Below, one piece after another: positions 1-7,855 of a stretch of 64,000 bases of DNA; positions within the stretch are counted from its first letter, which is position 1, and each line of letters opens with the position of its first letter. A program made the position numbers and the translations under genes. Under the pieces are notes generated by a model. It saw nothing but the letters and a program-made list of their open reading frames with translations, had not been told where the DNA came from and did not search any database. Source of the stretch: Austwickia chelonae (GTDB taxonomy: Bacteria; Actinomycetota; Actinomycetes; Actinomycetales; Dermatophilaceae); contig NZ_CP031447.1 in the NCBI RefSeq assembly GCF_003391095.1, positions 3,100,001 to 3,164,000 on the forward strand. The letters are read 5' to 3'.

Positions 1-243
1 TTCCGAAAACTCACCGTGAGTGGCCGGATCCGGAATCACCTGCGAGGAACTGCTGTGCAACCAGGCTCACCGTAGCACGCGGCAGCTTCGACATAACAGA
101 GCAGCATGACAGTTTATGACATTCTTGAGATAGGCATCCGAAATGCCCGACTGGATACGTCATATAGGCAGGTCAGACCCCTGAGGTAAGGCCATGAAAA
201 ATTTATGAGATTTCTTCGACACACCCTTGTCGGGCGTGTCGAA
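1..243. other. Left-edge non-coding stretch
   Basis: This stretch lies downstream of the leftward LacI-type gene. No frame in it has a start, ribosome binding site and family resemblance together. It is somewhat more AT-rich than its surroundings around 95-230. Whatever it belongs to lies outside the window. Confidence 0.4.
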
Positions 244-1263
244 TCATGCGCGTTTGGTCCCCTCACAGCCGCAACTACGTCGGTGGATGATCTCCCCCGC
301 CAAGCGTAACGTCTGCGCCGGTACGTCCGGATTGTTCATCCGCCGCACCAGCATCTGCACCGCACGTGCACCGATCGCGAACCAGGGCTGCGCCACCGTC
401 GTCATCGCGGGTTCAGCTGCACCGGACCAGGGCACTTCGTCGAAGCAGGCCATGGCCAGATCTCCAGGGACCGTGATGCCCGCCGCACGAGCCGCTCGCA
501 ACGAGCCCACGGTGGCCGAATAACCGGCCACGAAAAGCGCTGTCGGCGGATCCGGTTCCGCCAGAAGCGCAGACACGGACCGACGTACCTGCTCCTCGCC
601 CGGGCACTCCTCGACCACCAGCTCGGAGGACAAAGGCAGCCCGCGGCGCCGATGCGCTTCCACATATCCGGCGAGTCTCTCCCGGTAGGTGGCCAGCTCG
701 GGACGACCTCCCACATAGGCGACTCGCCGGTGGCCGCGCTGGATGAGGTGCTCGACCAGCGCGCAGGACGCCGACTCGTTCTCCACCCCCACTTGATCGA
801 CACGCATGTCCTGCAGACGGTCGACGACCACGAAGGGCACCGAACGGTCACGCAGCAGCTTCAAGGTGCCGTCCTCCCACCCGCCGGAAGGCGCGATGAG
901 CAAGCCGTCGACGTGATGCGCCAAGAGACGGGCGACCACCTTGCTCTCGTGCTCGGCATCGTCATGGGTGTCGACCAACACCATCTGCACGCCGCGCCTG
1001 GAGGCCTCCTCCTCCACGCCGTCCGCCAGCTCACGCAGCGCAGGGTTCGAGGACATGGCGGCAGCCAGCCCGATCGTCATCGTCGCTCCGGCTGCCAGGG
1101 ATCCTGCGACCGGGCGATGTTCGAAGCCCAGCCGCTGCATCGTGTCGAGCACCAGACTCCGTGTCTCCGGATTCACCGGTCTTGTGCCGTTCACGACGTG
1201 CGAAACAGTGCTCACGGACACCCCCGCGTCACGCGCGACCATGGTCATGGTGACACCCGCCAT
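244..1263 (-). CDS. LacI-family transcriptional repressor
   Basis: This is a DNA-binding repressor of 339 residues, the usual size for the LacI/GalR family. Residues about 5-50 form the LacI helix-turn-helix and hinge helix, with the typical VARDAGVSVSTVSHVVNG run. Residues about 60-335 resemble a periplasmic-binding-protein effector domain, so it should bind a small molecule, usually a sugar or nucleoside. I chose the ATG at 1263 because an AAGGA element sits seven bases upstream and the helix-turn-helix starts right after it; a start at 1305 would add 14 residues. No sugar-use gene is adjacent in the window, so the ligand and regulon are unknown. The family assignment is firm. Confidence 0.9.
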   Translation of the reverse strand: MAGVTMTMVARDAGVSVSTVSHVVNGTRPVNPETRSLVLDTMQRLGFEHRPVAGSLAAGATMTIGLAAAMSSNPALRELADGVEEEASRRGVQMVLVDTHDDAEHESKVVARLLAHHVDGLLIAPSGGWEDGTLKLLRDRSVPFVVVDRLQDMRVDQVGVENESASCALVEHLIQRGHRRVAYVGGRPELATYRERLAGYVEAHRRRGLPLSSELVVEECPGEEQVRRSVSALLAEPDPPTALFVAGYSATVGSLRAARAAGITVPGDLAMACFDEVPWSGAAEPAMTTVAQPWFAIGARAVQMLVRRMNNPDVPAQTLRLAGEIIHRRSCGCEGTKRA

Positions 1264-1418
1264 GACCCCATCCTTGCGCAAGCGCTCTCGGCGTTCCACT
1301 CCCACCCCCCTTGGACAAAAGCACGCAAACTCCGCGAGCTCCCCCGGCCTGCCCTTCTTGCCGGCCCCGACCGAGCTCCCCCGTCGTCGGCAGAAACCCT
1401 TGGGCTCGGTCCGCTCCA

Positions 1419-1436
1419 GATACCCCCACCGGTATC
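1419..1436. promoter_or_regulatory. Inverted repeat, candidate operator of the CsoR-like gene
   Basis: A perfect inverted repeat has six-base arms GATACC and GGTATC around the spacer CCCACC. It ends about 80 bases before the GTG start of the CsoR-family gene. CsoR-class repressors commonly bind C/G-rich palindromes with TACC...GGTA arms in their own promoters, so autoregulation is a reasonable inference. Binding is not shown. Confidence 0.45.
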
Positions 1437-1515
1437 ATGAAGGATCGTCCGGCACCGACCGGAAGGTCACCCCGCCGATCAACCAGACCGGCTCTCACCT
1501 GCGAAGGAGGCACCT

Positions 1516-1779
1516 GTGGTCTCGCTCGATCCCGATGACATGGGCCCCGTGGTCAACCGTCTCCGCCGAGCCCAAGGTCAGCTCGGCGGAGTCCTGGCAA
1601 TGATCGAGGACGGTCGCGAATGCGAAGACGTCGTCACCCAGCTCGCCGCCGTCAGCAAAGCCGTTGACCGTGCCGCGTACAGCATCATCGCGACCACTCT
1701 GCGTCGCTGCATCGACGCCGGCGACGAAGAAAGCCTCGACGCCAAACGCCTCGAGAAGATCTTCCTCTCACTGGCGTGA
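1516..1779 (+). CDS. CsoR/CstR-family (DUF156) regulator
   Basis: This is a small all-helical repressor of 87 residues from the CsoR/RcnR/FrmR/CstR family. The copper-sensing members use Cys36, His61 and Cys65. Here Cys36 and Cys65 are present with the exact family spacing, but the residue at position 61 is Thr. Loss of that His with both Cys kept is what the persulfide sensor CstR shows, so sulfur or redox sensing is as likely as copper sensing. The GTG start has GAAGGAGG five bases upstream. The stop overlaps the next gene as GTGA, so the two are translationally coupled. A GATACC/GGTATC inverted repeat lies upstream. Confidence 0.85.
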   Translation: MVSLDPDDMGPVVNRLRRAQGQLGGVLAMIEDGRECEDVVTQLAAVSKAVDRAAYSIIATTLRRCIDAGDEESLDAKRLEKIFLSLA

Positions 1780-2693
1780 CCTCGACCCGACCGCAGCCTC
1801 GCCGCCGTCCCGTCACCCTCTGCGCACTCGCCGGGGTGTTCGCCCTCACCCTGAGCGCGTGCACCCCCGGCCCAGGACGATCCACCGGCGAGCCCTCCAC
1901 CACCGCCCGCCCCAGCACCCCCGGAAGTTCCACGACAGCCGGGCACGCTCTGCCCCCTGAGCTCGTCGCCGCACTGGAGAAGCTCCCCGGCAATCTCTCC
2001 GAAAGATCTGGTCTGGCCGTTCTCCCGGTCGGTGGACGGGGCGAGCCAGCACTCTGGGGAGCCATTCGCACCGGACCGGCCTGGTCCACCATCAAGGTCC
2101 CGATGAGCGTCGCTGCCGGAAGCGCGCACCAGGAGGCCTCCCGGCTCGCCATCTCCCAGTCGGACAACGAAGCCGCCGCCCGACTCTGGGCGAGCCTGGG
2201 CGGCGGAGAAGAAGCCGCCACCGCCGTCCGCGCCGAGCTCCAACGCGGAGGCGATACCCGCACCTCCGTGCAGCATCAAGAAGTTCGCCCGCCCTATACC
2301 CCCTACGGGCAGACGAACTGGCAGCTGAACGACAGCGCGCGCTACACCGCGACCCTGCCCTGCCGACCCGAGGCAGCCGCCACCTACACCCAGATGCACA
2401 CCATCGCAGCCGATCAGCGCTGGGGCCTAGGATCCATCCACGCGGAGGCGTACAAGGGCGGATGGGGCCCAGCCGTCGACCAGCAGTACGTAGCCCGCCA
2501 GATCGGCGTCATCGCCCGACCGGACGGCACCCGCACCGCCATCGCCATGATCGCGCTCTCTCCCGGCGGTTACGAACAAGCTGCCACCGACCTGGACATC
2601 CTGACCGGAACGATGCGCGAACACCTCGGCAAATTACCTTCAGGGCGGTGTACAACACCCTCAGGAGCAGCCGGAGACCGAGCCAAGCCCTGA
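1776..2693 (+). CDS. Lipoprotein with beta-lactamase/PBP-like serine hydrolase domain
   Basis: The product is a 305-residue predicted lipoprotein. It has an Arg-rich N-terminus, a hydrophobic segment, and a lipobox ending at Cys29, followed by a Ser/Thr/Pro-rich linker. The globular part carries the three motifs of penicillin-recognising enzymes in order: S-T-I-K at 104-107, S-D-N at 129-131 and K-G-G at 227-229. This suggests an active-site serine acyl enzyme acting outside the membrane on peptidoglycan or beta-lactams. It is short for a penicillin-binding protein and lacks an obvious transpeptidase size. It starts at a GTG overlapping the stop of the CsoR-like gene. Why a thiol-type sensor is paired with it is unclear. 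Confidence 0.75.
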   Translation: MTSTRPQPRRRPVTLCALAGVFALTLSACTPGPGRSTGEPSTTARPSTPGSSTTAGHALPPELVAALEKLPGNLSERSGLAVLPVGGRGEPALWGAIRTGPAWSTIKVPMSVAAGSAHQEASRLAISQSDNEAAARLWASLGGGEEAATAVRAELQRGGDTRTSVQHQEVRPPYTPYGQTNWQLNDSARYTATLPCRPEAAATYTQMHTIAADQRWGLGSIHAEAYKGGWGPAVDQQYVARQIGVIARPDGTRTAIAMIALSPGGYEQAATDLDILTGTMREHLGKLPSGRCTTPSGAAGDRAKP

Positions 2694-2734
2694 GGGCCTT
2701 ACACTGGCTTCTGCTGCGGTACACCACCCAGCAC

Positions 2735-2824
2735 GGAGGGCTCGCATAGTGGACTAGTGCGGCGGTCTTGAAAACCGCTAGGCGGGCAACCGTCTCGTGG
2801 GTTCGAATCCCACGCCCTCCGCCA
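2735..2824 (+). tRNA. tRNA-Ser (TGA anticodon)
   Basis: The acceptor arms GGAGGGC (2735-2741) and GCCCTCC (2814-2820) pair fully. The anticodon loop CTTGAAA gives TGA. A long variable arm typical of serine tRNA follows, then the T-loop GTTCGAATC. Discriminator G is at 2821 and CCA is encoded at 2822-2824. Confidence 0.97.
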
Positions 2825-2871
2825 CATGCCGAAGGGGCCCGCATCGCGATGATGCGGGCCCCTTCGGCATG
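2825..2871. terminator. Bidirectional terminator between tRNA-Ser and the zinc-ribbon gene
   Basis: A 21-bp perfect stem (2825-2845 with 2851-2871) closes a five-base loop immediately after the tRNA CCA end. It lies between converging transcription units, so it can serve both. There is no long T tract, as is usual in high-GC actinobacteria. Confidence 0.85.
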
Positions 2872-2889
2872 TCGTCGCCCTGGGACAGG

Positions 2890-4062
2890 TCAGATGTCCT
2901 CGGCCTTCAGCCCGGGAAGCTTCGAGGAGGACATCAGCGGATTCCAGGAGCTCAAGAAGGTCTCCTTCGCCGACGAAGCCTTCGAGTTGGCCTGCGTCAG
3001 CTCACTGCTTCCCTGGCAGACCGTGCCCGCAGTGGCCATGTGCATGTAGATCTGGTCGGCGTCGGCTGACGCCTGCAGAGCCGCCTTGAGCTGATCACGC
3101 GCCCGCGACCCCTCCGGGATGTCCTTGAACGGGGCGTCCCCCAACTCGTCCAATTTCGCCAACTGCGCCAAGCGACCCTTCAGGGCGTCGTCCATCTGAC
3201 GCTTGCCGCCCTCCTTGTCGCCCTTGCTGCAATAGGCGTCGATGCCCTGGACCAGGGTCAACCGCGAGCCACGGCCTGCGTCCAGTACCGATCCCACCGC
3301 GCTACGCGCAGCCTGAGCGCGGCTCGCCGGGTCACTGGCCGTCGACGTGGTCGTGGACGACGAAGCCTTCGTCGTCGTCACCACCGGAGCCTTCGCCGTC
3401 GGCTTGGCCGATTTGCTCGAGCCCCCCATCGACGTCAACGCGAAGATCACCGCACCGATCAGCAGAACCGCAATGACCAGAACGACCGGGACCAGCGGGA
3501 CCCCGCGCTTCTTGCCACCGCCTTCCCCGTACGAAGGCTGGCCGTCCCCGTACATCTGTTCTTCCAGTCCGCCACGCCCCTGAGCGGGATATCCCCCAGG
3601 ATGTCCCCCCTGAGGGATGCCCTGGCCCCCGATACCAGGAGCAAAAGGCGCCTGAGCCGTACGGGCCGCACCCATCTGAGCCGTCGCTCCGGGGCCGCCC
3701 TGCGGCCCACCCCACGGCGACGGCTGGTCGTCGATGTCGTCCGGCCAGGCCGAGAACTGGTCGGCCATCGTGTCCGAACGCGGACGACGCGGAGGCGGAG
3801 CCCCCGCACCTGGGCCCTCCGACACGGGAGGCATCATCGCGGTCGACCCGCTAGCAGCGGGCATCGCCGAGGTGCGCTGCGGCGAAGCTCCCCCAGGCAC
3901 CGAAGGCATCGCCGCCGTTGATTGATCCTGCGATGCAGGCTTCGCTCCAGCGGGTGCGTCTGGTCCTGCATCGTGCTTGGCCTTGGCAGGGCTGCCACAC
4001 GAGACACAGAAGCGCGCACTCGCCGGAAGCTCAGCGCCGCACTCGGGGCAGTAGCGGGCCAT
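2890..4062 (-). CDS. Zinc-ribbon, single-pass membrane protein
   Basis: The product has 390 residues. It begins with a zinc ribbon of two CxxC knuckles (CPEC and CVSC) within the first 25 residues. A long Pro/Gly/Ala-rich disordered stretch follows to about residue 185, then one transmembrane helix rich in Val/Ile/Leu, a Ser/Thr-rich linker, and a C-terminal helical domain of about 130 residues outside the membrane. The ATG at 4062 is preferred because AAGG lies five bases upstream; the in-frame GTG at 4068 has no room for a ribosome binding site. Such proteins are common in actinobacteria but their role is unknown. The downstream gene is tRNA-Ser, on the opposite strand. Confidence 0.7.
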   Translation of the reverse strand: MARYCPECGAELPASARFCVSCGSPAKAKHDAGPDAPAGAKPASQDQSTAAMPSVPGGASPQRTSAMPAASGSTAMMPPVSEGPGAGAPPPRRPRSDTMADQFSAWPDDIDDQPSPWGGPQGGPGATAQMGAARTAQAPFAPGIGGQGIPQGGHPGGYPAQGRGGLEEQMYGDGQPSYGEGGGKKRGVPLVPVVLVIAVLLIGAVIFALTSMGGSSKSAKPTAKAPVVTTTKASSSTTTSTASDPASRAQAARSAVGSVLDAGRGSRLTLVQGIDAYCSKGDKEGGKRQMDDALKGRLAQLAKLDELGDAPFKDIPEGSRARDQLKAALQASADADQIYMHMATAGTVCQGSSELTQANSKASSAKETFLSSWNPLMSSSKLPGLKAEDI

Positions 4063-4367
4063 GGTCACCTTCCCTCGTCACCGGCATATCAGACTTGACT
4101 GATCAGCGTCGTAGCCTAGCCGCCAGCATCCTGTCTGTGATATCAACCGAGGTCACAGCTCGCGTCTCCGTAGGTTTCCCACCCCGGTCACCGACGCTCC
4201 CCCGGTTGAACTTAAGCGTCTGAAGCCTGCCATGTCCCTCGTCGAACATCGAATTCGGGTATACCAGCTTTACTTTCCACGGCTTCCCCCGCCACCGGTC
4301 GCGTAGATTCAAGACAGATCGGCGACACTGCGCCGCAAGTAGTTTCACCACGAAAGGGGACGCTCAC
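4063..4367. other. Divergent promoter region
   Basis: About 300 bases separate the leftward zinc-ribbon gene from the rightward YtxH-like gene. It must carry both promoters and is locally less GC-rich around 4210-4350. I could not identify convincing -35/-10 pairs. A leftward open frame at 4103-4351 has no family resemblance and no good ribosome binding site, so I do not call it. Confidence 0.4.
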
Positions 4368-4844
4368 ATGCGTGGACGACTGATGTTCATCGCCGGACTC
4401 GGTGTCGGATATCTGCTAGGTGCACGAGCTGGCCGCAGCCAGTACGAACACATCATGTCCCAAGCCGACGCCCTGTGGAACGACGCCAGGGTCCAGGAAA
4501 AGGTCGAACAGGCCCAGCACCTCGCCACCGACGCCGCGGCCTCGGCCGGAGCCGTTGTCGTCGACAAGGCCAAGGAGAAAGCCCCCGAGGTCGCAGCCAC
4601 ACTCACCGGTATGGCGGAGTCCGCCAAGGAAAAGATCTCCGACCTCGGCAACGACCCTGCCCGCGAAGACGCACCCGACCGGACGCCCGGCACCGATCAC
4701 CTGTCGACACCACCCGGACGCCAGGTGAACACCGACGCCCCGTGGTCCACCGAGTCCTACGGGGAGACCCGCGCCAGCAGGGCACAAGCCCGTCAGGAGG
4801 GCAACCCGGCCATGCCCGACCCCTACTACCGCAAGCCGGAATGA
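4368..4844 (+). CDS. YtxH-like small membrane protein
   Basis: The product has 158 residues. An N-terminal hydrophobic segment (residues about 5-20, with the LMFIAGLGVGYLLGARAGR pattern of actinobacterial YtxH-like proteins) is followed by an amphipathic helical region and a hydrophilic tail. The start ATG follows an AAAGGGG element. Proteins of this type are linked to the envelope or general stress in related bacteria, but no biochemical role is known. It stands alone between a divergent neighbour and a terminator. Confidence 0.65.
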   Translation: MRGRLMFIAGLGVGYLLGARAGRSQYEHIMSQADALWNDARVQEKVEQAQHLATDAAASAGAVVVDKAKEKAPEVAATLTGMAESAKEKISDLGNDPAREDAPDRTPGTDHLSTPPGRQVNTDAPWSTESYGETRASRAQARQEGNPAMPDPYYRKPE

Positions 4845-4871
4845 CCACACACGAAAAATCCCGAGAACACA

Positions 4872-4904
4872 CGGGCCGGACGGTGCCACCCACCGTCCGG
4901 CCCG
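4872..4904. terminator. Bidirectional terminator before nudC
   Basis: A 14-bp perfect GC-rich stem (4872-4885 with 4891-4904) has a five-base loop. It lies between the stop of the YtxH-like gene and the stop of the convergent nudC gene, so it can terminate both. Confidence 0.8.
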
Positions 4905-4912
4905 CGCACAGG

Positions 4913-5854
4913 TCAGTCCAGCCTGCTGTACACCGTGGAGAACTCGTCAGGAACCCGCTCGCCGAGCCAGCCCTCGACCAGCCAACGCCCAGCAGCGAAG
5001 GACACCGGCAACGTCACCTCTCCCGCACGTAACGCCTCGAGAAGCTCCGCCCTGCTGAACCAACGCGCGGCCACGACCTCCGCCGGATCGATGGTCAGCT
5101 CAGGGTCCTCGACCCGGGCCACCATCGCCACCATCAGCTGCGACACCGCAGGCCAGGGCTGACTCCCCGCATAGGCCACCGAGACCACCGTCAGTCCCAG
5201 CTCCTCGTCGACCTCCCGGATCACCGCGTCCTCCAAGGACTCCGCCGCATCGACGAAACCCGCCGGGCAAGACATCCCGACCGCTGAGGACCAACGGTGC
5301 CCCCGCACCAGGCAGATCCGGTCGTCCGCGTCGAGCACCGCCATGATCACCACCGGATCAGTCCGCGGGTAATACTCGGCCCCACACCCCGGGCAGGAAC
5401 GCATCCACCCCGCAGCCACCCGCTCGGTGCCACCCGCGCAGGCCGGGCAGAAGGGGTTCAGCCGATGCCAGCGACCCAGAGCCAGCGCGATCGACACCGC
5501 CTCCGCATCGACCTGGCCCAGCCCGGCCATCGCTTCACGCCAAGGACGCCACACCCCCGTGCCGGTCGCAGCTCGGCAGCGGGCCAGCCGGCCGGGCTCT
5601 CCGCCCAGCCAGATCATCTCCTCGCGGGATTCTCGGTCGTCCCGGCTCGGCGAACGCCAGCGCAGGGCACCGCTGTCCTCCTCCACACAGGCCGACTGAC
5701 CCGCCAGATCACAGACCAAGGTCTCCGGGTCGTCCAGCAGCCGGGACACCAGGCCGGCATCGAGACGTTGCTCTCCCCGTCGGGGCCACTGCGCATACTG
5801 CATCCACAGCGGACGGACGGGAACCGGAAACGGATGCGTCGACGGACCATTCAC
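4913..5854 (-). CDS. nudC: NAD(+) diphosphatase / NADH pyrophosphatase
   Basis: NudC hydrolyses NADH or NAD+ to NMN(H) and AMP and can remove NAD caps from RNA. The 313-residue product has the family layout: a variable N-terminal domain, a four-Cys zinc ribbon (CPAC then CPGC) near residues 140-165, and a Nudix domain. The Nudix box G-x5-E-x7-R-E-x-x-E-E-x-G is complete, beginning at the CPAGF segment. The NudC-specific SQPWP motif follows about 35 residues later. Zinc ribbon plus SQPWP separates it from other Nudix hydrolases. It is a single gene converging on the terminator at 4872-4904. Confidence 0.93.
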   Translation of the reverse strand: MNGPSTHPFPVPVRPLWMQYAQWPRRGEQRLDAGLVSRLLDDPETLVCDLAGQSACVEEDSGALRWRSPSRDDRESREEMIWLGGEPGRLARCRAATGTGVWRPWREAMAGLGQVDAEAVSIALALGRWHRLNPFCPACAGGTERVAAGWMRSCPGCGAEYYPRTDPVVIMAVLDADDRICLVRGHRWSSAVGMSCPAGFVDAAESLEDAVIREVDEELGLTVVSVAYAGSQPWPAVSQLMVAMVARVEDPELTIDPAEVVAARWFSRAELLEALRAGEVTLPVSFAAGRWLVEGWLGERVPDEFSTVYSRLD

Positions 5855-5967
5855 CCCGCCAGGCTAAACGCACGCACCTGACGTGACACCGAGTCCGTCC
5901 TCCCGTCCTCCTGAACAGGAGGAGACACCGACCGGTCGTCGCAGAAGAACCCCGGCGGAACCCGGAC

Positions 5968-6588
5968 TCAGATCCACAGCTCCGGCTCGGTGAACATCGC
6001 CTCGTACGGATCCTCCGCAGAGGTGAGTTCACGCTGCCGATACCGAGCAGGCACCCCCGTGGCGACGTGATTCGGTGGAACATCTTTGACCACGACCGAA
6101 TTCGCTCCGATCTGAGCACCATCACCGACGAAGACCGGCCCGAGGACCCGAGCCCCCGCCCCGAGAGTCACGTTGTCACCGACAGTCGGATGACGTTTCC
6201 CCTTGGCCAGGGTCCGCCCCCCGAGAGTCACGGCGTGGTACATCATCACGTCGTCACCGATCTGCGCGGTCTCCCCGATGACGACCCCCATTCCGTGATC
6301 GATGAAGAAACGCCGACCGATGCTGGCCCCAGGGTGGATCTCGATACCGGTACGGGCACGGGTCCACTGGGAGAGCAGCCTGGCCGGAAGCCGTCCACGA
6401 TCGTGCTGCCACATCCGATGAGCGATCCGATGCCCCCACACGGCGTGGAGCCCCGGGCTGACCAGGGCCATCTGAACACGCCCGGTCGCTGCCGGGTCCC
6501 TGGCCACAGCTGCTTCCAGGTCCTCCAGCACCGAGGCCTTCGCTCGTGCCAGGACACCGGGAACCCGAACGGGCCAGGTGACACTCAT
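5968..6588 (-). CDS. cysE: Serine O-acetyltransferase
   Basis: CysE acetylates L-serine with acetyl-CoA to give O-acetylserine, the substrate of the adjacent CysK. The 206-residue protein has an N-terminal helical part and then left-handed beta-helix hexapeptide repeats from about residue 70 on, including the conserved [11 protein letters not shown] and the [11 protein letters not shown] active-site region with its His. The ATG at 6588 has GGAGG six bases upstream; an upstream in-frame start would run into cysK. It lies 43 bases after cysK in the same direction, so the two form one cysteine-synthesis operon. Confidence 0.93.
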   Translation of the reverse strand: MSVTWPVRVPGVLARAKASVLEDLEAAVARDPAATGRVQMALVSPGLHAVWGHRIAHRMWQHDRGRLPARLLSQWTRARTGIEIHPGASIGRRFFIDHGMGVVIGETAQIGDDVMMYHAVTLGGRTLAKGKRHPTVGDNVTLGAGARVLGPVFVGDGAQIGANSVVVKDVPPNHVATGVPARYRQRELTSAEDPYEAMFTEPELWI

Positions 6589-6631
6589 GACATGCCTCCG
6601 TTTCGGAATCCGGGGGCGAACCCCCGAGGGG

Positions 6632-7570
6632 TCAATCGGTGAGACCTTCGAAAAGGATCGTCGACAGGTAGCGCTCACCGGTGTCGCACAGGACGGTGAC
6701 GATCGTCTTCCCCGCGTTCTCCGGCCGGGCTGCTACCTGAGCAGCAGCAGCCAGGTTCGCTCCGGCGGAGATCCCGATGAGCAGGCCCTCGCGAGTGGCG
6801 GCTTGACGCGCCCAGGCGACCGCGGTCGAGGCGTCGACGGTGAGAACCTCGTCGACGACCTCACGGTCGAAGTTGTCGGGCACGAAGTTGGCGCCCATCC
6901 CCTGGATCTTGTGCGGGCCGGGCTGGCCGCCGGAAAGAATCGGTGATTCAGCTGGTTCGACAGCGATCACCCGCAGGTCGGGGTTCTGCGACTTGAGGTA
7001 ACGGCCGGCGCCGGAGACCGTGCCGCCGGTGCCGACACCCGCGACCAGGATGTCGACATCTCCCTCGGTGTCGGACCAGATCTCGGGGCCGGTGGTCTCT
7101 TGGTGGGCAGCGGGGTTCGCCGGGTTCGCGAACTGGCTGGCCAGAATGGCGTTGTCACCGGCGGCGATCTCGTGAGCCCGGTCGACGGCCCCCTTCATGC
7201 CGGACGAGCCGGGTGTGAGCTCGAGCTCCGCCCCGAAAGCGCGTAGCAGTGCGCGACGCTCCTTGCTCATGGTGTCGGGCATGGTGAGCACGACCCGGTA
7301 GCCGCGGGCTGCCCCGACCATCGCGAGGGCGATACCGGTGTTGCCGCTGGTGGCCTCGACGATGGTGCCGCCCGGTCGGAGGTCGCCACCGGCTTCGGCG
7401 GCATCGACGATCGCGATCGCGATGCGGTCCTTGACCGACCCTGCGGGATTAGCGAATTCGGCTTTTGCGAGCACAGTGGCCTCGCTGCCGATGATGCGGT
7501 TGATACGGACGAGGGGTGTGCGCCCCACGATGGCGGTCACATCGTCGTACACAGGCATGTCGTTACTCAC
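6632..7570 (-). CDS. cysK: Cysteine synthase A (O-acetylserine sulfhydrylase)
   Basis: CysK makes L-cysteine from O-acetylserine and sulfide using pyridoxal phosphate. The 312-residue sequence has the cofactor lysine in NPAGSVKDR (about residue 46), the substrate loop EATSGNTG, the phosphate-binding GTGGT loop (about 185) and the SGG...HKIQGMG segment. A GTG at 7570 begins the longest frame and an ATG four codons in is an alternative; neither has a strong ribosome binding site. It is first in the cysK-cysE operon. A possible promoter and inverted repeat lie at 7617-7646. Confidence 0.95.
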   Translation of the reverse strand: MSNDMPVYDDVTAIVGRTPLVRINRIIGSEATVLAKAEFANPAGSVKDRIAIAIVDAAEAGGDLRPGGTIVEATSGNTGIALAMVGAARGYRVVLTMPDTMSKERRALLRAFGAELELTPGSSGMKGAVDRAHEIAAGDNAILASQFANPANPAAHQETTGPEIWSDTEGDVDILVAGVGTGGTVSGAGRYLKSQNPDLRVIAVEPAESPILSGGQPGPHKIQGMGANFVPDNFDREVVDEVLTVDASTAVAWARQAATREGLLIGISAGANLAAAAQVAARPENAGKTIVTVLCDTGERYLSTILFEGLTD

Positions 7571-7616
7571 TCAGGTCGTCGGAGGCGAGCGTCGGCTCGT
7601 CGGTACACCACCATCA

Positions 7617-7646
7617 ACCCTAGATCCGTTATGGATATTCCAACAA
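7617..7646 (-). promoter_or_regulatory. Candidate cysK promoter with inverted repeat
   Basis: On the minus strand TTGTTG (7646-7641) and TAGGGT (7622-7617) are separated by 18 bases, acceptable as -35 and -10 boxes. Within the spacer lies the small inverted repeat TGGA-TAT-TCCA (7632-7642), a possible repressor site. The region is AT-rich compared with the flanking genes. This is pattern reading only. Confidence 0.35.
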
Positions 7647-7843
7647 AAACTTATAGATGTCGTCTCAGGGGATGAATCGGCACCCCGAAGCACGCCCCCA
7701 CCGACCCCGGATCGCGACCCAGCAAGGCACCGACACCGGCGTCGACACCGAAGAACACCCATCTCCGTCCCGTTCGGGGACCGAAACAGACCCCCGAGAG
7801 GGAGGTCACAATTCATCCACCCGATGAGAAGCCACTCGCTTCG

Positions 7844-7849
7844 TATGAT
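7844..7849 (+). promoter_or_regulatory. Candidate -10 box, leaderless start
   Basis: TATGAT ends seven bases before the ATG at 7856, where transcription would be expected to begin. No Shine-Dalgarno element precedes that ATG. Together this suggests a leaderless mRNA, a common arrangement in actinobacteria. No clear -35 box is visible. Confidence 0.4.
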
Positions 7850-7855
7850 CGCCGC

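Noticed and set aside
4103-4351. Leftward 82-codon frame between divergent genes
   Set aside because: No ribosome binding site, no family, and it would occupy the whole divergent promoter region.
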